Part shown: piece by piece, positions 19,421 through 32,300 of the stretch | Position numbering within the stretch: the stretch's first letter is position 1 | Layout of the letters: each line of letters opens with the position of its first letter | Assembly (NCBI GenBank): GCA_023614405.1 | Contig: CM042691.1 | Span: 182,254,427 to 182,318,426 of the forward strand | DNA from: Avena insularis | Taxonomy: Eukaryota; Streptophyta; Magnoliopsida; Poales; Poaceae | DNA length: 64,000 nucleotides | Direction: 5' to 3' | Translations under genes and position numbers: made by a program | The notes under the pieces: generated by a model | The model's input: the letters and a program-made list of their open reading frames with translations, nothing else | Told to the model about the DNA's origin: nothing | Databases searched by the model: none

Positions 19421-22400
19421 TGTAACTACCTCGGTGAATTACGCTCCTAGTACAAGCCTGGATGTTCAGAAATGGTTGAAATAGTACGGTGGGGCCCAAA
19501 TGCCACTCACAGGTAGACCTTTCGGCCGTCCCAACCATTTCCAAACATCGGGACAAGAACAGGGCGTGTAAGCAAAGAGGATCAACTACATACACAAATG
19601 AGTATGTATGCAAGCCACCATACAACAGATCGAGCCATTCCATCTAAAAGAAAGGAAATATAGCAACGCATATACGACAAGATCCAAATATCCTAGATAG
19701 ATATAATAGTTTAGGATATCTCCTCATACATCAATCAATGTAATATCAAGCGAAGCGGAAGACAAAATCCGTAATGCGGATAAGAAGCAAATCGGCATAA
19801 GATGCCCCATAAATAAGCACATCCTACAGATCTCACGGATCCCGTTCGAATCTCTACACCGAATGATCGTTGCCCACATCGTCTGTCTCTTCCACCCAAA
19901 GATCCATCTTGCGAGTGTACCTGCTCATCTGAACCAATAATTTATCGTGTGAGACCCTAGGGTTTTCAGCAAGTCTTTATGCCTCTAAAGGGGACACAAC
20001 CTGGGGTGACGCAATTGCAGCAAAAGATAAACCCTAGCAATTCTATAGATACTTGCTAACCATCCGCCTAACCATAGATAGACGGATGTCCATGAATTAA
20101 TAATAACAGTTATAACGGTAATCTTAACATATCCATCCTCCTCCTCGCCACTTAGCGGAAGCGGATTAACAACCCCCATCCGCTGGCGGTTTATTATCCA
20201 TTCCGTGAGTATTGCACTATTTACTAGTCGGTACCTAGTCTAGTCAAATTAAAACGTACTTTAGTTATGCTTGTCTATGATCGAAACTGTGCTCCAAGTC
20301 GTCCATAACCGCGGACACGGCTTTGAAAGTTTTTACCTGCAGGTGCACAAATAGCAACACACTCGATATGCCTCGGAAAAACCAAATCAAAACCCAACGA
20401 GGCGATCACGACAAAGCAATTACAGATTGAAATATTTGAGGCCACCCCATTGCTACCCAACGAAGCTGGCCAGCTGAGACGGACTTAAGGTTTGGGTGGA
20501 CGGTACAGAACGATCGGGAACCCGAAAGTGTGGTGGGCTTGTCGATACCGCGAAATCGTGTCCGCCCTAAACAGACAAAGGTGCTACTCGCACAAACTTA
20601 AATAAAGCAGTAAAGCATGGCATAAGTAAAGGATAGTAAATAAAACCTAAAAAAAGTTTGTGGCCACAAGAAATAAGAATGAATCAAGCTCGCTCGGGGG
20701 TTCATAAGCCTCCCAGATGTGGATAGCGCGAATATTCAAGGAACAGGAATCAAGTACTCGGGGTCCTACGGGACACAAGTGAGCCTGAAAAACCAAATAG
20801 CGAATATGGCTCACCGATGTTTAGGCACCTTGTTATCCCATTACTACTCAGGTTAAGTTGTTTAGGCACCTTGTTATCCATCAGACACTCACATACCCTA
20901 CACATGCTGTTCTACGACTCGCATGGCTCAAACAACTCCTGTAGTAATGGCTCATGGGATGGAGGAACAAGCTTCGGTGGGGTTTAAAAGTAAAGGCTAT
21001 GCAATACTTGGGATTCCATTTAATGCAATCGCGACTCGATGATGTAAGAATAAGAACGAGGCAGTAGGTACTATATGTATGCAAGCATGTGGTGGTGCTT
21101 TCCTGGCAGCTCAGTTGAAGCAAGGGATGGATCTGGGTAGTGCTCCTGGTTCTCTTGATATATCCCCTGCTCAGCGTCTATTCGAAGAAGAACCAAACAA
21201 ACAAGGCCAACATAAATAAAGTGCACAAGCATATGAATTAAAATGCGACAAGCAATCAATCATGCCATGATGAATGATGCACAATTTGCATGGCAATAAA
21301 GTAGCATGGCATGGGTGAGGTGTGGAATACAATAATAATCGTTTTATTGAGTTTTGGGCTCATTTTAACCTCATAATAGTTGCTGTATACTTTTTAATTG
21401 TATGATGTATGCTTCAAAACAAACCATGGAATGCATAAACAGAAAGGTCTCGTCGAGCTAATCATTTTAGACATATTATTTATTAAATTTGGAGTTATAA
21501 AACAAAAGTTATTAATTAATAAAGGTTAAAGGGCATTTTATTGTAATTTAAATAAACTTAGAATTTTAAATGTTCAAAATATATTTTGGAGGCCATATTT
21601 GAATTCCTCATATTTTTCTGATTTGAAAACATGTATTATTTGTATTAATACTTGAAAAGTTATTTGAAAACAGAATTTAAATTGAATTTGAAATAATTTG
21701 AAAAATATTTGAATTTACACAGATAGACTGAATTACTTTTTATACTCAGGGTTAGCTAGCCACAGTCACAGACATGTGGGGCCACTGCTGACTGGACCAA
21801 ACGCGCGCGGAAAAACTTCTGTCACCGCGAGCTCTTCTAGCCTTAGCGGATGACAGGTGGGCCTTCGACCGCGCGGGTCCACGCGGCAGAGGCGAGCGGA
21901 CCAAGAGCTGACAGGTGGGGCTTCACCGAGCTGGGTTGAGAAGTAAAACTCCAGGAGCCTTTTGCAAAACGCCACGGAGATGCAAGTGGGACCGATTGGA
22001 GCGCGGGTTTAGCCGAAGAAAACTGCAGGGGGGTAAGCGCAAAAAGGGTGCCTGACCTCATTTCTCTTTTCAGCGCGCTGGCGGATCAGGCGCGACAGCG
22101 TGGCGGGGTTCGAACTGGACGGCGGCTGCTGGGAGGTGCGAGCCAGTGCGGTGGCTTGGGCTTGGTGACAGGGAGGTGGCCGTGGCCTAGATAGGGCTGG
22201 TTTGGCGCGGGGCGGCTGCAGACAGAAGCACGCGGCGGCGCGCAGAGAGCGCTCGACGGAAGGGCCGGCTGATCTAGACGGTGAAGGCGAGGCGGACCAT
22301 GTCGGGGAGGGAGAGGAGCTCACCGCGAGGCTGTCGGTGGCGCTGGATCGGTTCGGCGAGCAAAGGATCAGCGTCGAGGCAGACGGCCAGAGGATCTAGG

Positions 22401-24007
22401 GTTTGCGTCGGGCTCGCGCTGGTTCGAGTGGCTCCGGTCCGTCTCCTCCTCGTCACCGGGCTCAGGGTGAAGCAGGGAAGCGCCGTTGATCTCCCAGGCC
22501 GCTCCACGGACGTGCTGCTCGGCTGGATCGGCTGGACGCGGTGGAGGCCGAGGGTGCGCGATGGTGGTGTGACGGTGGCGATGGAGCGAGAGGGAGAGGG
22601 TAGGCGCACTGGGTGGATCTGGGGGTAGCTGGGAGAGGCAGAGAGGGTGGATAGGGACGGGAGAGGGAGGTGGTGCCGTGGGGGAGCGGGGTAGATGGAA
22701 AAGGTGGTCTCGGCCACCTTTTTCTCCCTCCTTCCTCACGTGCTCTTCGGGGCAGGGCAGGGGTGTGGCTACCAGGTGGGGCCAGAGGGCGAGGCCAAGG
22801 ACAGGGGCAGGCTCGGGCTAGGGGGCCCCTAGGGTAGAGAGAGAGCTAGGGAGGGAGAGGTGGTAGCCTCGGGTTGGGAGGGTGGTAGCCTCGGGCTAGG
22901 GTTGGTGTTAGGGTTGGGGGTAGCTAGGTGGGGTCAGGGAGAGGGGCCAGTGGGGCCTGCATGGTAGAGAGGGGAGGCCGAGAGAGAGAGGAGGGGACTT
23001 AGGGTTTAGGTGAGAGGGGTATGGTTAAAGATGGGGGGGTATGGTAGATTAGAGGAGATGGAGAGATTTGTAGCTAGGGTTTGCTATGGACAAGGACAAG
23101 CCAAGACTAACCAAGCTCAAACAAAAACAAAGACAAGAAAAGAGAGGGATGTGATGATAGGGTTTGAGCTAGATCAAATTAAGATCAAGCTAAAAGGAGT
23201 GAGAGATAGATGAGAGATGGCATGATCCAACCAAAAACAAGTAAAAAAACCCAAATGACAAGCAAAAGGTGGTACTTGCATGGCCCATGCAAATATTTAA
23301 TGCCATGTTGATTCTTGTGAAAACAATGTTATTACATGGCATTATTATTACGCATTCCCAAAATTGGAGTAAGGCCCAAGCAAAAGAATCTAGAAAGAAT
23401 TCCAAGTGGAATAGATGGAGATAGCCATGTTTGAAATAGAATGGGACATGCTAGTGTGTATGTTCCACTAGATGATCAATAGTCCCAAAATATTCCAACA
23501 TTAGCATAATTCCATGATGAACCATATGGAAGCTAGGAGAAAGGTTCCACTCACAAGGCATGCAAAGGTGGCCATGTGGCTCTCATGAACCAATATTGTG
23601 AAAACAACATGATGCTAAGATGAGAGCATGTGGTAAAAGAATTGGATCAATCCCAACCCACATGAGCTAGAAGTAAACCAATAAATGCCAAGCTCATATT
23701 TAGTTAGATGGTGGAATTATAAGGTGGTGAAAGAAAAGGTGGTGGAGTTAATAAAAGATATGCCCCAACTCAACTTGGGCATTAAACAATATATCAAGAC
23801 CCAAATACAATATCAAGAGGCAAATACAATTAATAATGCACATGAGAAAAGAACCAAAACAAAAAGGGTTTTATATGATGCTCAAATGCAAGGTGGCATG
23901 ATGACATGAGTATGCTATAATGATGATGCAACAATTATATATTTGAAGTAGCCATTATATTACTAGACCAAGTAGCATTACAATTGTTAGACAATTGGGA
24001 TGCTACA
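19421..24007 (-). repeat. Chromovirus 3' LTR
   Basis: This LTR is 4587 bases long, against 4668 for the 5' LTR. The last kilobase (about 23020-24007) is nearly identical to 33015-34003. The first 1.2 kb and the segment 21750-22620 differ by many small insertions, deletions and short substitutions. A duplicated phrase TTTAGGCACCTTGTTATCC occurs at about 20820 and 20861, where the other LTR has a different sequence at the first position. GC-rich ORFs around 22000-22740 are present in altered form in the other LTR and are not supported as genes. Confidence 0.93.
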
Positions 24008-24020
24008 ACTCTCCCCCACT
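24008..24020 (-). promoter_or_regulatory. Chromovirus polypurine tract
   Basis: The plus strand reads ACTCTCCCCCACT, giving AGTGGGGGAGAGT directly before the 3' LTR on the coding strand. Confidence 0.8.
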
Positions 24021-24044
24021 AAACAGGAATCTCGCCCCGAGATT

Positions 24045-27000
24045 CTAGGATGAAGAAGAAGACACAAAGAGGGTAGGATACTTGGCACGGAGATCATCTT
24101 CACGTTCCCAAGTGGCTTCATCAACGGAATGGTGCGACCATCGCACCTTGCGTAACTTGATGGACTTGTTGCGAGTCCTTCTTTCTGCGACTTCAAGGAT
24201 TTTTGTGGGGTGTTCTTGATAAGACAGGTCTTCTTGGAGATTGATAAGCTCATGGTCCACGGTCCTGCCGGGATCCTTAAAGCACTTCTTGAGCTGAGAG
24301 ATGTGGAAAACATCATGGACCTTGAGTTTTTTCGGGAGCTCAAGAGCATAAGCAACTTCTCCTCTTCTTCCACGAACTTTGAAGGGACCGATGTATCTAG
24401 GAGCCAGCTTTCCTTTGATACCAAAGCGGTGCGTGCCTCTCATGGGAGTGACACGAAGGTAAACGAGATCACCAGGGACATACTCCATGTCCGTGTGCTT
24501 CTGTCATAATTGCTCTTGGCGACTTTGAGCAATCCTCGATTTTCAAGAATGATGTGAACCTTCTCCTCCGCTTGAGTCACAATGTCAGGGCCAAACAAGA
24601 TCCTTTCACCTGCACCCGACCAACCAATCGGAGTTCTGCATTTGCGACCATAGAGAGCCTCAAATGGTGCCATCTTTAGACTTTTCTGGAAGCTGTTATT
24701 GTAAGAGAACTCAGCATAAGGAAGACATTCTTCCCACTTCATGCCAAACGAGATGACGCAAGCACGAAGCATATCCTCCAGAATCTGATTGATCCTTTCA
24801 ACTTGTCCTTGCGACTGAGGGTGGTAAGCTGTGCTGAAGTTCAACTTTGTTCCCAAAGCATTTTGGAAACTCTCCCAGAACTTGGAAGTGAAGATGCTTC
24901 CACGGTCTGAACTGATCTCGAGAGGAACCCCATACAGAGAGACAATTCTGTTGATATAGAGCTCCGCCAACTGAATTGCAGAAATGGTTTCCTTGACGGG
25001 GAAGAAGTGAGCCACTTTAGAAAGCCTGTCAATGACAACAAAGATTGCATTGTTGCCCTTCTGCGACCTCGGAAAACCAGTGATGAAGTCCATCTCTACT
25101 TTCTCCCATTTCCATTCCGGGGGTTTCAATGGCTGTAGAAGACCGGAAGGTTTCTGATGAACAGCTTTCACTCTGCGGCAGACATCACACTCTGAGACAT
25201 ACTTGGCACAATATCTTTTCAAACCAGGCCACCAATATTGTGTTTTCAAGTCCATGTACATCTTTGTGCTGCCAGGGTGGATAGAAAGAACAGAATCATG
25301 CGCCTCCTTGATAACTTGCTCTCTCAAACCCGGGTAGTTCGGAACAAACATCCGATGTTCAAAGAAAAGCGTGCCTTGATCATCGACGTGGAAGGACTCA
25401 TACTTCGGAAGCTGAATCCTGGAGATGATCTTTCTTGTGTACGGATCACCAAGCTGAGAAGAGCGAACCTTTTCTTCCAAGAGAGGTGTTGCTAGAAGGT
25501 TCAGGAGATACCCTTGTTCCACAATTTCCAGGTTGAGCTGACGGAATTCCTCGCACAAGAGAGGTTGTTGTTCTTCCATCATGAGGTTGTTGACATAAGC
25601 TTTGTGGCTGAGAGCATCTGCCATAACATTAGCTTTGCCCGGAGTGTAGTTGATGGTCAAATCGAAGTCATTGATCGCTTCAATCCATCTCCTTTGCCTA
25701 AGGTTGAGATCAGGCTGAGTAAAGATATACTTCAGACTCTTGTGATCAGAAAAGATCTCACAACGGTTGCCAAGCAAGTAGTGCCTCCATACTTTCAAAG
25801 CAAAGACAACTGCTGCGAGCTCGAGGTCATGTGTAGGATAGTTGATCTCATGCGTCTTCAACTGACGAGAGGCATAAGCAACAACTTGTTTTTCTTGCAT
25901 AAGGACCGCACCCAATCCATGCAAAGAGGCATCACAGAAGATCTGAAACGGCTTGGATGTATCCGGAGGAACCAAGACTGGTGTGGAAGTGAGTTTCTCT
26001 TTGAGTGTCTCAAAGCTTGCTTGACATGCAGGAGTCCAAAGGTATTTCTTGCCTTTCTTGAGGAGATCGGTAAGAGGCTTCGCTATCTTCGAAAAGTTCT
26101 GAACGAAGCGACGGCAATAACTAGCCAAACCAAGGAAACTCCGCACTTCTTTGACATTAACAGGAGGAAGCCATTCAACAATTGTCTTCACAGTTTCCGG
26201 ATTGACTGCAATGCCCTTGGCAGAGATGACGTGACCAAGATAGGTTACTTGAGGCAGCCAAAACTCACACTTGGAGAACTTTGCATACAAGCGGTTCTCA
26301 CGAAGCTTGTTTAGGACACACCGAAGGTGTTCTTCATGCTCTTCTTGTGACTTAGAATAGACTAAGATGTCATCCAGGTAGACCACAACGAACTTGTCAA
26401 GATACTCCATGAAAACCGAGTTCATGAGCCTCGAGAAGGTAGCAGGTGCGTTGGTGAGACCGAAAGACATGACCGTGTACTCATACAGGCCATAGCGGGT
26501 GGTGAAAGCTGTCTTAGGAACATCTTCCTTGCGAATCTTGATTTGGTGATAACCACTCCTCAAGTCCAGCTTAGAGAAAACCACAGCTCCAGCTAGCTGA
26601 AGGGGATATTTATTCTTGATGGTTTTAGCATTGAGAGCCCGATAGTCAACACAAAGTCTATCAGTCTGGTCTCGCTTCTTCACAAAGAGAGTTGGGCTAC
26701 CCCAAGAAGAAATCTTGCTGAATGAAACCCAACTTCTCTTGTTCATCAAGCTGACGTTTGAGTTCAGCCAACTCAGCAGGACCCATTTTATAAGGCCGCT
26801 TGGAGATAGGAGCGGTACCAGGTTCAAGCTCAATAACAAACTCAACCTCACGATCTGGAGGCATACCTGGCAACTCTTCAGGAAAGACATCTGGGAACTC
26901 ATAGACCACCGGAACACTCTGAATAGCTTCCATAGCATCAACATTCAGAGCCGCCAAAGAGAAAAGCTGGATAGCAGGAGTCAGACTTGGAGAATAGACT

Positions 27001-27302
27001 ATATGGCCTTTAGGAATCTTCAGAGAAACCGAGCGCTCAGCACAATCAATCACAGCTGCATTTGCTGTCAACCAATCCATGCCCAAGATGACATCAATGT
27101 CAGAATTGCCCAGAACAATTAAGGAAGCCGAGAACGAAGAGCCACCAATCTCAATTTGATTGCCATGGCTGATATGAGCAACCCTCATGTTTGAACCAGG
27201 AGATAGAACCATTAACCGCTTGAGGAGAGGATCCAACGCTAACTCATTCTCATTTGCAAACTTGTGAGAAACAAAAGAATGCGATGCCCTAGAATCAAAC
27301 AA
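24045..27302 (-). pseudogene. Chromovirus pol: protease, RT, RNase H, integrase, chromodomain
   Basis: Reading leftward, the aspartic protease begins near 27302 with FDSRASHSF; the family motif is DSGASHSF, so the glycine is changed to Arg. LGMDWL follows at about 27075. A frameshift near 26705 leads into the 24440-26944 frame, which holds reverse transcriptase (active site YLDD at 26369-26380), RNase H ([14 protein letters not shown], about 25920-25950) and the integrase zinc-binding region ([12 protein letters not shown] to CDVC). The integrase acidic residues are in DFITGFPRS (near 25090), SSDRGSIF (near 24910) and [12 protein letters not shown] (near 24810). After another frameshift near 24520 and a TGA, a GDLVYLRV segment and a C-terminal chromodomain follow (24045-24190; KILEVAERR, RKVRWSHHSVDEATWE). 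Chromodomains steer integration toward marked heterochromatin. The enzyme motifs are well kept, so the frameshifts are recent or are sequence errors. Confidence 0.92.
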
Positions 27303-27305
27303 AAC

Positions 27306-28452
27306 TCATGCAGGGACTGAGTTAACGTGAAGTATACCCATCACAACTCCAGGTGCATGCTCAGCTTGAGCAGCGTTGATGCAGTTGGCACGAGCAACAG
27401 TAGACCCGAGCTTGGTGTTGATGTTGAGAGCCCGAGGTGGTGGTGCACGAACCAAAGGAGAGCTTGCCGCAGATCTTGGAGGTGGTGGAGGAAGAGCCTT
27501 GTTCTTCATCGGACAGTTCCATTGTTGATGCCCAGAGTCTCCACAAGTGTAACAAGCACCAGGTGGACGTGGAGCAACGTAGCCAGGGACTCGCCAGCGC
27601 TCAGGGGTAGTGGTGGTTGTAGCCCCGGGAGCAGCGATGATGAAGTTTGGTGGCCTTGTCGCAGAGCTTGAAGGTCTTAGTGGGAGCGGAGGTGGGGTGT
27701 TAGGAACCCGCATACACGCTTAGAAGGAGCTGACATAGTGAAGAGCTCTGGCATCACGGCTGTGTTTCTTTGACTCCTCAAACACTTGCCTCTTCCTGCA
27801 GAGCTGTATGCTGGAGTTCCAGAAAAGACGTCGTCCTTGCATGTGTGATTGCATACTTAATCGATGCATTGAGCCCTTGCCTGAACCTCTTTTGCTTCTT
27901 CTTGTCATCAGAGATCTCATCGCCACCATAACGAGACAGGTTCATGAAGTTCCTGATGTAGGTGTTGACATTATCATTGCCCTGCTTGAGGTTGAGAAAC
28001 ACTTCCTTCATCCTCTCCATGACAATTTTGGATGACATCGCTCTTTGAAAGCTCCAGTGAACTGTCCCCAAGTAGGCTGAAAACCAGTGCAGTTTGCCTT
28101 CAGGTAATTCTCCCACCAGAGAGCTGCATCTCCCTTCAGAAGGTGAGTAGCACACTTTACCCATTCTTGCTCAGGAACATCAGCAGTTGCCAGTAACCTT
28201 GACATCTCACGCAACCAATCATCAGCATCAAGTGGTTGATCAGAAACATCAAACTGGCGAGGGTTGAACTTCAGGAAGCTCTTGATGTCTCCTTGCTTGG
28301 GAGCTGGAGGTAGCGGCACAAACTCATTCCTCCTGACACTTTCCTCAAACATACTGGTTCTGTTTGCATTCTGCCAAGGCATTGGCGATGCTTGACAACG
28401 CTGCCCCCAGTTCAGGTTGTATGTCCTCCTCAGAACGGCGTGGTGGTGCCAT
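27306..28452 (-). pseudogene. Chromovirus gag, with zinc knuckle, several frameshifts
   Basis: A likely start ATG is at 28452 (MAPPRRSEEDIQPELG). A frameshift near 28370 leads to FEESVRRNEFVPLPP, and the retrotransposon gag domain follows (CATHLLKGDAALWWENYLK, about 28110-28165). Further shifts at about 28040-28100 and 27715 join this to FVNLSRYGG-type sequence and to a Pro/Arg-rich tail with a CCHC knuckle, CYTCGDSGHQQWNC (about 27511-27556). A stop at the end of this frame (27306) separates gag from the protease. Gag forms the particle that packages the element RNA. Confidence 0.85.
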
Positions 28453-29320
28453 CCTGTGATTGATATAAAACACAAGTCAGTACTATGATGGAGAATAATG
28501 ATAATCCAAAATAGTACCAAAATGGAATTAATCAAGATTAAAGGATACAATTTACTAAGATGATATTAAAATATCAACGAAGTTCAAAGCACCTAGAAGA
28601 TATTAAGCATATCGCACACGACTGAAAAGGAGTGTGGTACACAAATATATCAAAGAAAAATTTTCCACAAATTTCGGCATTAAAATACCAATAGATGCGC
28701 AAAATCACTTAATGAATCAAGATTAGTGACTCTACCAACTCAATATACAAGAGAAATGATAAAAGTAGTGGTATGGTCGCGACTCCATCCCGCACTCGAA
28801 CCATTACTCCGCACATTAATAAGTAAAACACATATCCCAACACTTTCTCTTCACGATGATCCTACAGATTAGAGACTACGGAAACGAACACCCTAAAGAA
28901 GATAACGTCGGATAACAAAGAGTAAGACAGATCGCGTCGGTATACAACGAATCAGATAGATCGCGTCGGTTTGCAAAAACCTGTCGGTATGGAATGTACC
29001 AACAGTTGATAACCAAAAGGCCGATAAGATAACAACTTGGATGCAACAGGTAGACAAGGAATTACATACACACACACTCACACACACAGATACACAACCT
29101 ATGGTACTACGGAAACCCAGAACACGTGAATCCTAGTTTGAATTTAAGAAGAGGATTGAAAACGTTACACTTCCTTACCAGAAAAGGGTGGGTGGGTGGG
29201 TAAGAAGAAAAGTGGAAGCAGTCCTACTCTCACGTTTTGTTTTTCCCTAGTATACATAACTACCAAAAATATTTGCTAGACAGACAACGACCATTTGGCT
29301 GAGACCCTGAAGGGCGGGAT
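28453..29320 (-). other. Chromovirus 5' leader
   Basis: This is non-coding leader sequence between the primer-binding site and gag. It holds a short CA-rich run (about 29067-29095) and a repeated AGATCGCGTCGGT phrase (28928 and 28957). No ORF is supported. Confidence 0.6.
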
Positions 29321-29334
29321 GGCTCTGATACCAA
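29321..29334 (-). promoter_or_regulatory. Chromovirus primer-binding site
   Basis: The coding strand reads TTGGTATCAGAGCC, an exact plant initiator-Met tRNA primer-binding core. It lies one base from the LTR start at 29336. Confidence 0.92.
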
Positions 29335-29335
29335 T

Positions 29336-32300
29336 TGTAACTACCTCGGTGAATTACGCTCCTAGTACAAGCCTGGATGTTCAGAAATGGTTGAAATAGT
29401 ACGGTGGGGCCCAAATGCCACTCACAGGTAGACCTTTCGGCCGTCCCAACCATTTCCAAACATCGGGACAAGAACGGGCGGCGTAATCGGCAGGCGAAGG
29501 GATCAACTACATACACAAATGAGTATGTATGCAAGCCACCATACAACAGTACATCAGAGCCATTCCATCTAAAAAGAAAGGAAATATAGCAACGCCATAC
29601 GGCAAGATCCAAATATCCTAGATAGATATAATAGTTTAGGATATCTCCTCATACATCAATCAACAGAGTATCAAGCGGAAGCGGAAGACAAAATCCGAGT
29701 ACGGATAAGAAGCAAATCGGCATAAGATGCCCCATAAATAAGCACATCCCGCCCACAGATCTCACGGATCCCCGTTCCCAGAATCTCTACACCGAATGAT
29801 CGTTGCCCACATCGTCCGTCTCTTCCACCCAGTATCCATCTTGCGAGTGTACCTGTTCATCTGAACCAATAATTTATCGTGTGAGACCCTAGGGGTACTC
29901 AGCAAGTCTTTATGCCTCTAAAGGGGACACAACCTGGGGTGACGCAATTGCAGCAAAAGATAAACCCTAGCAATTCTATAGATACTCGCTAACCATCCGC
30001 CTAACCATAGATAGACGGATGTCCGTGAATTAATAATAACAGTTATAACGGTAATCTTAACAGATCCATCCTCCTCCTCGCTTACCGACGAGGAAGCGGA
30101 CGAACAACCCCCATCCGTTGGCAGTTTTATTATCCATTCCGTGAGTATTGCACTATTTACTAGTCAGGTACCTAGTCTAGTCAAATTAAAAACGGTACTT
30201 TAGTTATGCTTGTCTATGATCGAGAAACTGTGCTCCAAGTCGTCCATAACCGCGGACACGGCTTTCAAAAAGTTTTACCCTGCAGGGGTGCACAAATAGC
30301 AACACACACTCGATATGCCTCGGAAAAACCAAATTAAAACCCAACAAGGCAGTCACGACAAAGCAATTACAGGATTCAGAAATATTTCAGGGGGCCACCC
30401 GATTAAGCTACCCGCGACGAAGCTGGCCGGCTGCGAGACGGACTTAAGGTTTGGGTGGACGGCTGTAAACGACTGGGAACCCGAAAGTGTGACTGGGCTT
30501 GTCGATACCGCGAAATCGTGTCCTGGCCCTAAACAGTACAGTGTGCTCCTCGCACAAACTTAAATAAAGCAGTAAAGCATGGCATAAGTACATGTTAGTA
30601 AATAAAACCTCAAACTAGTTTGTGGCCCCAAGAAATAAGAATGAATCAAGCTCTGGCTTAGGGGGGTTCATAAGTCTCCCGGATGTGGATAGCGCGAATA
30701 TTCAAGGAACAGGAATCAAGTACTCGGGGTCCTACGGGACACAAGTGAGCCTGAAAAATCAAATAGCGAATATGGCTCACCGATGCCACTTTCATTAGTT
30801 ATCCCATTACTACTCAGGTTAAGTTGTTTAGGCACCTTGTTATCCATCAGACACTCACAAACCCTACACATGCTGTTCTACGACTCGCATGGCTCAAACA
30901 ACTCCTGTAGTAATGGCTCATGGGATAGAGGAACAACCTTCGGTGGGGTTTAAAAGTAAAGGCTATGCAATACTTGGGATTCCATTTAATGCAATCACGA
31001 CTCGATGATGCAAGAATAAGAACGAGGCAGTAGGTACTATATGTATGCAAGCATGTGGTGGTGCTTGCCTGGCAGCTCAGTTGAAGCAAGGGATGGATCT
31101 GGGTAGTGCTCCTGGTTCTCTTGATATATCCCCTGCTCAGCGTCTATTCGAAGAAGAACCAAACAAACAAGGCCAACATAAATAAAGTGCACAAGCATAT
31201 GAATTAAAATGCGACAAGCAATCAAGCATGCCATGATGAATGATGCACAATTTGCATGGCAATAAAGTAGCATGGCATGGGTGAGGTGTGGAATACAATA
31301 ATAATTGTTTTATTGAGTTTTGGGCTCATTTTAACCTCATAATAGTTGCTGTATACTTTTTAATTGTATGATGTATGCTTCAAAACAAACCATGGAATGC
31401 ATAAATAGAAAGGTCTCGTCGAGCTAATCATTTTAGACATATTATTTATTAAATTTGGAGTTATAAAACAAAAGTTATTAATTAATAAAGGTTAAAGGGC
31501 ATTTTATTGTAATTTAAATAAACTTAGAATTTTAAATGTTCAAAATATATTTTGGAGGCCATATTTGAATTCCTCATATTTTTCTAATTTGAAAACATGT
31601 ATTATTTGTATTATTTGTATTAATACTTGAAAAGTTATTTGAAAACAGAATTTAAATTGAATTTGAAATAATTTGAAAAATATTTGAATTTACACAGATA
31701 GACTGAATTACTTTTTATACTCAGGGTTAGCTAGCCACGATCCACAGACATGTGGGGCCATGCTGATTGGACCAAACGCTACATGAAAACTTCGCATGAG
31801 CTCTTCTAGCCTTAGCGGATGACAGGTGGGCCTTCGACCGCGCGGGTCCACGCGGCAGAGGCGAGCGGACCAGGAGCTGACAGGTGGGGCTTCCGCTGGA
31901 GCGCGGGTTGAGAAGTAAAAACTCCAGGAGCCTTTTTGCAAAACGCCACGGAGACAGACAAGTGGGACCGATTGGAGCGCGGGTTTAGCCGAAGAAAACT
32001 GCAGGGGGGTAAGCGCAAAAAGGGCGCCTGACCCCATTTCTCTTCTTTCGGCCATGGACGGATCTGTCAGGCGCGACAGCGTGGGGGTTCAAATCGGGAC
32101 GTGCGGCGCGCGCTAGGAGGTGCGAGCCAGTGCGGTGGCTTGGGCTTGGTGACAGGGAGGTGGCCGTGGCCTAGATAGGGTTGGTTTGGCGCGGGGCGGC
32201 TGCAGACAGAAGAACGCGGCGGCGCGCAGAGAGCGCTCGATGGAAGGGCCGGCTGATCTAGACGGTGAAGGCGAGGCGGACCATGTCGGGGAGGGAGAGG

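Noticed and set aside
22274..22740. GC-rich overlapping ORFs on both strands, and their counterparts at 32258-32837
   Set aside because: They are in the GC-rich middle of the chromovirus LTRs, differ by frame-breaking indels between the two copies and show no recognisable domain.
25514..26314. 266-residue plus-strand ORF
   Set aside because: It is antisense to the chromovirus reverse transcriptase/RNase H, whose catalytic motifs are on the minus strand.
29067..29095. CA dinucleotide run as a microsatellite of interest
   Set aside because: It is short and interrupted, within the chromovirus leader; nothing beyond simple sequence.
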